DNA of 64,000 nt from Elioraea thermophila (ex Habib et al. 2022) (lineage in GTDB: Bacteria; Pseudomonadota; Alphaproteobacteria; Acetobacterales; Acetobacteraceae): positions 1,054,001-1,118,000 of the forward strand of contig NZ_QMDI01000002.1 in assembly GCF_003336755.1 (NCBI RefSeq), given 5' to 3'. Positions 63,182-64,000 of the stretch are shown here, in pieces (position 1 is the stretch's first letter; the number at the start of each line of letters is the position of its first letter). Position numbers and translations under genes: made by a program. The notes below the pieces were generated by a model. The model did not search any database, was not told the origin of the DNA, and saw nothing but the letters and a program-made list of their open reading frames with translations.

Positions 63182-64000
63182 AGTGTCATCTCCATGCCGT
63201 CCTCGGCGATCTGCCATCCCGCCGTTTCGGCCGCGTGACGTTCGGCACTGTCCTCGTCGAGGAGAGGGTTCGTGTTGTTGAGATGGCTCAGCAGACGACG
63301 ACCGACGGAGAGGCCTCTGAGAGCAGCGAGGCTCCCGTCAGGCTCTCCGACCGCCAGGTGGCCCATGCTGCGCGCCGTCGCCGTGCCTAGCCCTTCGGCG
63401 ATCAGCTCGTCGTCCGACCAGAACGTTCCGTCGAAGAAGATGGCGTCCGCGTCGTCCAGGAAGGCGCGCAGGTCAGGCGTGATCGCCGCCGCGCCGGGAA
63501 CGTAACACAGCCGCCGTCGGCCGTTGCAGCTCAAGGCGACGGCGATCGTCTCGAGCGGATCCTCGAGGGCCAAGCCCTTGAGGTGCGGTGGCGGACGCCG
63601 CGGTACGGGGCAGGCACGCAGGCTGAGACCGAGCGGGGGACCGTCGCGGTCGGCAAGCGGAATCTCTTCGCCGTCTGCAATGGTGCGCCAGACGACTTGA
63701 TTTTCGAATCTTGCGAGCGTGCGCGCGAACGTGGTCCCGTCGACAAAGCCGGGTCGCACCGGCTCCGTGGCGTGGACCGCAAGCGGCTGCCCTTCGCGCA
63801 GCGACAACAGACCGAGGACATGGTCGAGGTCCCCGTTCGTCAGCACCACGGCGGCGATCGGGGAATGCCGTTTTGCGCGGGGATGCAGGGAAGGTGTCGC
63901 TTCAATTTGCGCTCGGATCTCAGGGCTCGCGTTGAGCAAGACCCAACGCTCGCCATCAGCGCTGACGGCCGTGCTTTCCTGCGTCCGCGGCTTCGCGCGG
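63178..64000 (-). CDS. pqqB: PQQ biosynthesis protein PqqB (partial at window edge)
   Basis: The C-terminal 273 residues of PqqB, a metallo-beta-lactamase-fold oxygenase reported to hydroxylate the tyrosine of the PQQ precursor. The reading frame enters from the right edge as RAKPRTQESTAVSADGERWVLLNASPEI. It continues through LTNGDLDHVLGLLSLREG (metal-site motif), DDADAIFFDGTFWSDDELI and SHLNNTNPLL to the TGA at 63178, which overlaps the pqqC GTG. No lesion is visible in this part. The N-terminal CxCxxC region lies outside the window, as does any pqqA. Confidence 0.9.
   Translation of the reverse strand, partial: RAKPRTQESTAVSADGERWVLLNASPEIRAQIEATPSLHPRAKRHSPIAAVVLTNGDLDHVLGLLSLREGQPLAVHATEPVRPGFVDGTTFARTLARFENQVVWRTIADGEEIPLADRDGPPLGLSLRACPVPRRPPPHLKGLALEDPLETIAVALSCNGRRRLCYVPGAAAITPDLRAFLDDADAIFFDGTFWSDDELIAEGLGTATARSMGHLAVGEPDGSLAALRGLSVGRRLLSHLNNTNPLLDEDSAERHAAETAGWQIAEDGMEMTL

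Overview
The window is a very GC-rich stretch of bacterial chromosome (roughly 70% by eye). The gene set suggests an alphaproteobacterium, probably near Rhodospirillales/Acetobacteraceae. Supporting genes are a SUV3-type helicase, GluQ-RS, CoxMSL/CoxDE-type molybdenum hydroxylase genes, a PEP-CTERM-like protein and a pqqBCDE block. This placement is inference. No rRNA, tRNA, CRISPR array, transposase or phage gene was seen.

Layout. 1-9.7 kb is housekeeping and mixed: gluQ, a carboxylesterase, an HNH nuclease, a large patatin, a SUV3-like helicase, a nucleoside deoxyribosyltransferase-like protein, an orphan AapJ-type binding protein and a glycosyltransferase. 10.0-17.6 kb is a plus-strand operon with a SsuA/THI5-type ABC importer (two different binding proteins, one ATPase, one permease), an SDR, a dihydroorotase/allantoinase-like hydrolase and a deaminase-like amidohydrolase. 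It looks like uptake and ring opening of an N-heterocycle or cyclic amide.

17.7-40.1 kb is a nearly unbroken plus-strand supra-operon. It holds tandem LivK paralogues, LivH, LivM, LivG, and a LivF fused to a UPF0261/Tm-1 N-terminal-like domain. Next come a TIM-barrel 'PEP hydrolase-like' protein (the other half of plant Tm-1), a giant flotillin-like coiled-coil protein and two SRPBCC proteins. These are followed by a molybdenum hydroxylase whose large subunit is split in two, CoxD (MoxR) and CoxE (VWA) maturation-type proteins, an amidohydrolase, a lactonase, an SMP-30/isochorismatase fusion and an SDR. My reading is an importer coupled through a membrane scaffold to a hydroxylase and hydrolases that open and degrade an unidentified ring compound. 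This is the best candidate for an undescribed system here.

40.1-47.5 kb (minus strand) encodes a 2,212-residue Calx-beta/cadherin-like/ELW-repeat protein and a PEP-CTERM-like protein. 47.9-52.1 kb holds a class III aminotransferase and a convergent tauABC-like importer, together suggestive of taurine or omega-amino-acid use.

52.6-63.2 kb is a gene graveyard. An AraC regulator, glutaminase, MFS transporter, L-asparaginase, AbgT transporter, SLC13 permease, AI-2E exporter, pqqE and pqqC all carry frameshifts, stop codons in place of conserved residues, or deletions. RMD1, pqqD and the visible part of pqqB look intact. A former Gln/Asn utilisation block has decayed, and PQQ synthesis is probably lost unless other copies exist.
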